64,000 nucleotides of DNA from Photobacterium sp. TLY01 (GTDB taxonomy: Bacteria; Pseudomonadota; Gammaproteobacteria; Enterobacterales; Vibrionaceae), in NCBI RefSeq assembly GCF_021432065.1, contig NZ_CP090364.1:1874601-1938600 (forward strand), in the 5' to 3' direction. Below are positions 63,752 through 64,000 of the stretch, piece after piece (the stretch's first letter is position 1; every line of letters starts with the position of its first letter). A program made the position numbers and the translations under genes. The notes under the pieces are model-generated. The model was not told the DNA's origin. It was given only the letters and a program-made list of their open reading frames with translations, and ran no database searches.

Positions 63752-64000
63752 ATGTTTGAACTGAAAAAAATCTTGTCAGCTTTTTTGATGCCGCTTCCTT
63801 TGCTACTGATCGTGGGCATCACAGGGCTGATGATACTCTGGTTTACCCGCCGCCCTAAGTTGGCCGGGTACATGCTGGCCGTCTCCTTACTGGGTATTTT
63901 CCTGGTCGCCTTTCAGCCTGTCTCCAGCAGCTTGCTCACCCCTTTAGAGCGCCAGTATAAAGGCTATATCCCATCCGGTCAGCCGGTTGATTACATCATG
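63752..64000 (+). CDS. elyC: Envelope biogenesis factor ElyC (YcbC), 5' part
   Basis: The first 83 residues of a membrane protein: MFELKKILSAFLMPLPLLLI, two TM helices (about 12-32 and 38-56), then FQPVSSSLLTPLERQYKGY leading towards the DUF218 domain (VDYIM at the edge). The pattern and position (divergent from cmoM) match ElyC, which affects lipid carrier use in cell-envelope synthesis. The DUF218 catalytic part is outside the window. Confidence 0.88.
   Translation, partial: MFELKKILSAFLMPLPLLLIVGITGLMILWFTRRPKLAGYMLAVSLLGIFLVAFQPVSSSLLTPLERQYKGYIPSGQPVDYIM

Overview
The window looks like chromosome of a marine gammaproteobacterium of the Vibrionaceae, probably Photobacterium or a near relative (Grimontia, Enterovibrio). 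This is inferred from gene content and protein similarity by eye: MukBEF with CmoM and ElyC, the ldtD-mepK-gloC-aspC block, a MetJ-type operator in front of metR, a CosR-like MarR regulator, DUF2982 and DUF4250 proteins and PEP-CTERM proteins. Base composition looks near 50% GC, with a visibly AT-richer stretch at about 53.4-54.5 kb. No rRNA, tRNA, CRISPR array, complete insertion sequence, integrase or phage gene was seen.

Layout. 0-0.2 kb: 5' part of a DHFR/RibD-like reductase gene. 0.5-8 kb: a copper efflux operon on the minus strand (Cys/His/Met-rich small protein, TolC-type channel, CusB with two CusF-like domains, CusA, CopI-like cupredoxin) behind a promoter with the 19-bp spacer and dyad typical of CueR. 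8.7-11.8 kb: a Scs-type thiol redox operon (scsA-like, scsB, scsD, no scsC). 12-18.4 kb: DUF805 protein, FAD/Fe-S D-lactate dehydrogenase-like enzyme, chemoreceptor and a THxN-type PEP-CTERM protein. 18.8-22.5 kb: pstSCAB behind a Pho box. 22.6-32.8 kb: housekeeping and signalling genes (MscS-type channel, HslJ, a degenerate GGDEF protein, metR, an intact diguanylate cyclase, a LysR/MFS pair). 33-39.6 kb: aspC behind a CRP-type promoter, small hypotheticals, gloC, mepK and ldtD.

In Escherichia coli, mukB is followed directly by ldtD-mepK-gloC and convergent aspC. Here the same order and orientations are kept, but about 16.7 kb (39.6-56.3 kb) lies between ldtD and mukB. This insert holds a Fur-box iron operon (imelysin, di-haem oxidoreductase, second imelysin, DUF1513 protein), a CosR-like regulator, a LysR/TSUP pair, three 23-bp tandem repeats in front of a 40-residue ORF, a second PEP-CTERM protein, a globin-fold protein lacking its proximal histidine, a Sel1 protein, a DUF4382-like lipoprotein, and a divergent cassette: MocR regulator versus Fe(II)/2-oxoglutarate oxygenase, beta-hydroxyacid dehydrogenase and TSUP exporter. 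That last cassette is the best candidate for an undescribed pathway.

56.3-64 kb: mukB, mukE, mukF, cmoM and, divergently, the start of elyC. Family assignments rest on motifs and remembered family sequences; no database search was run.
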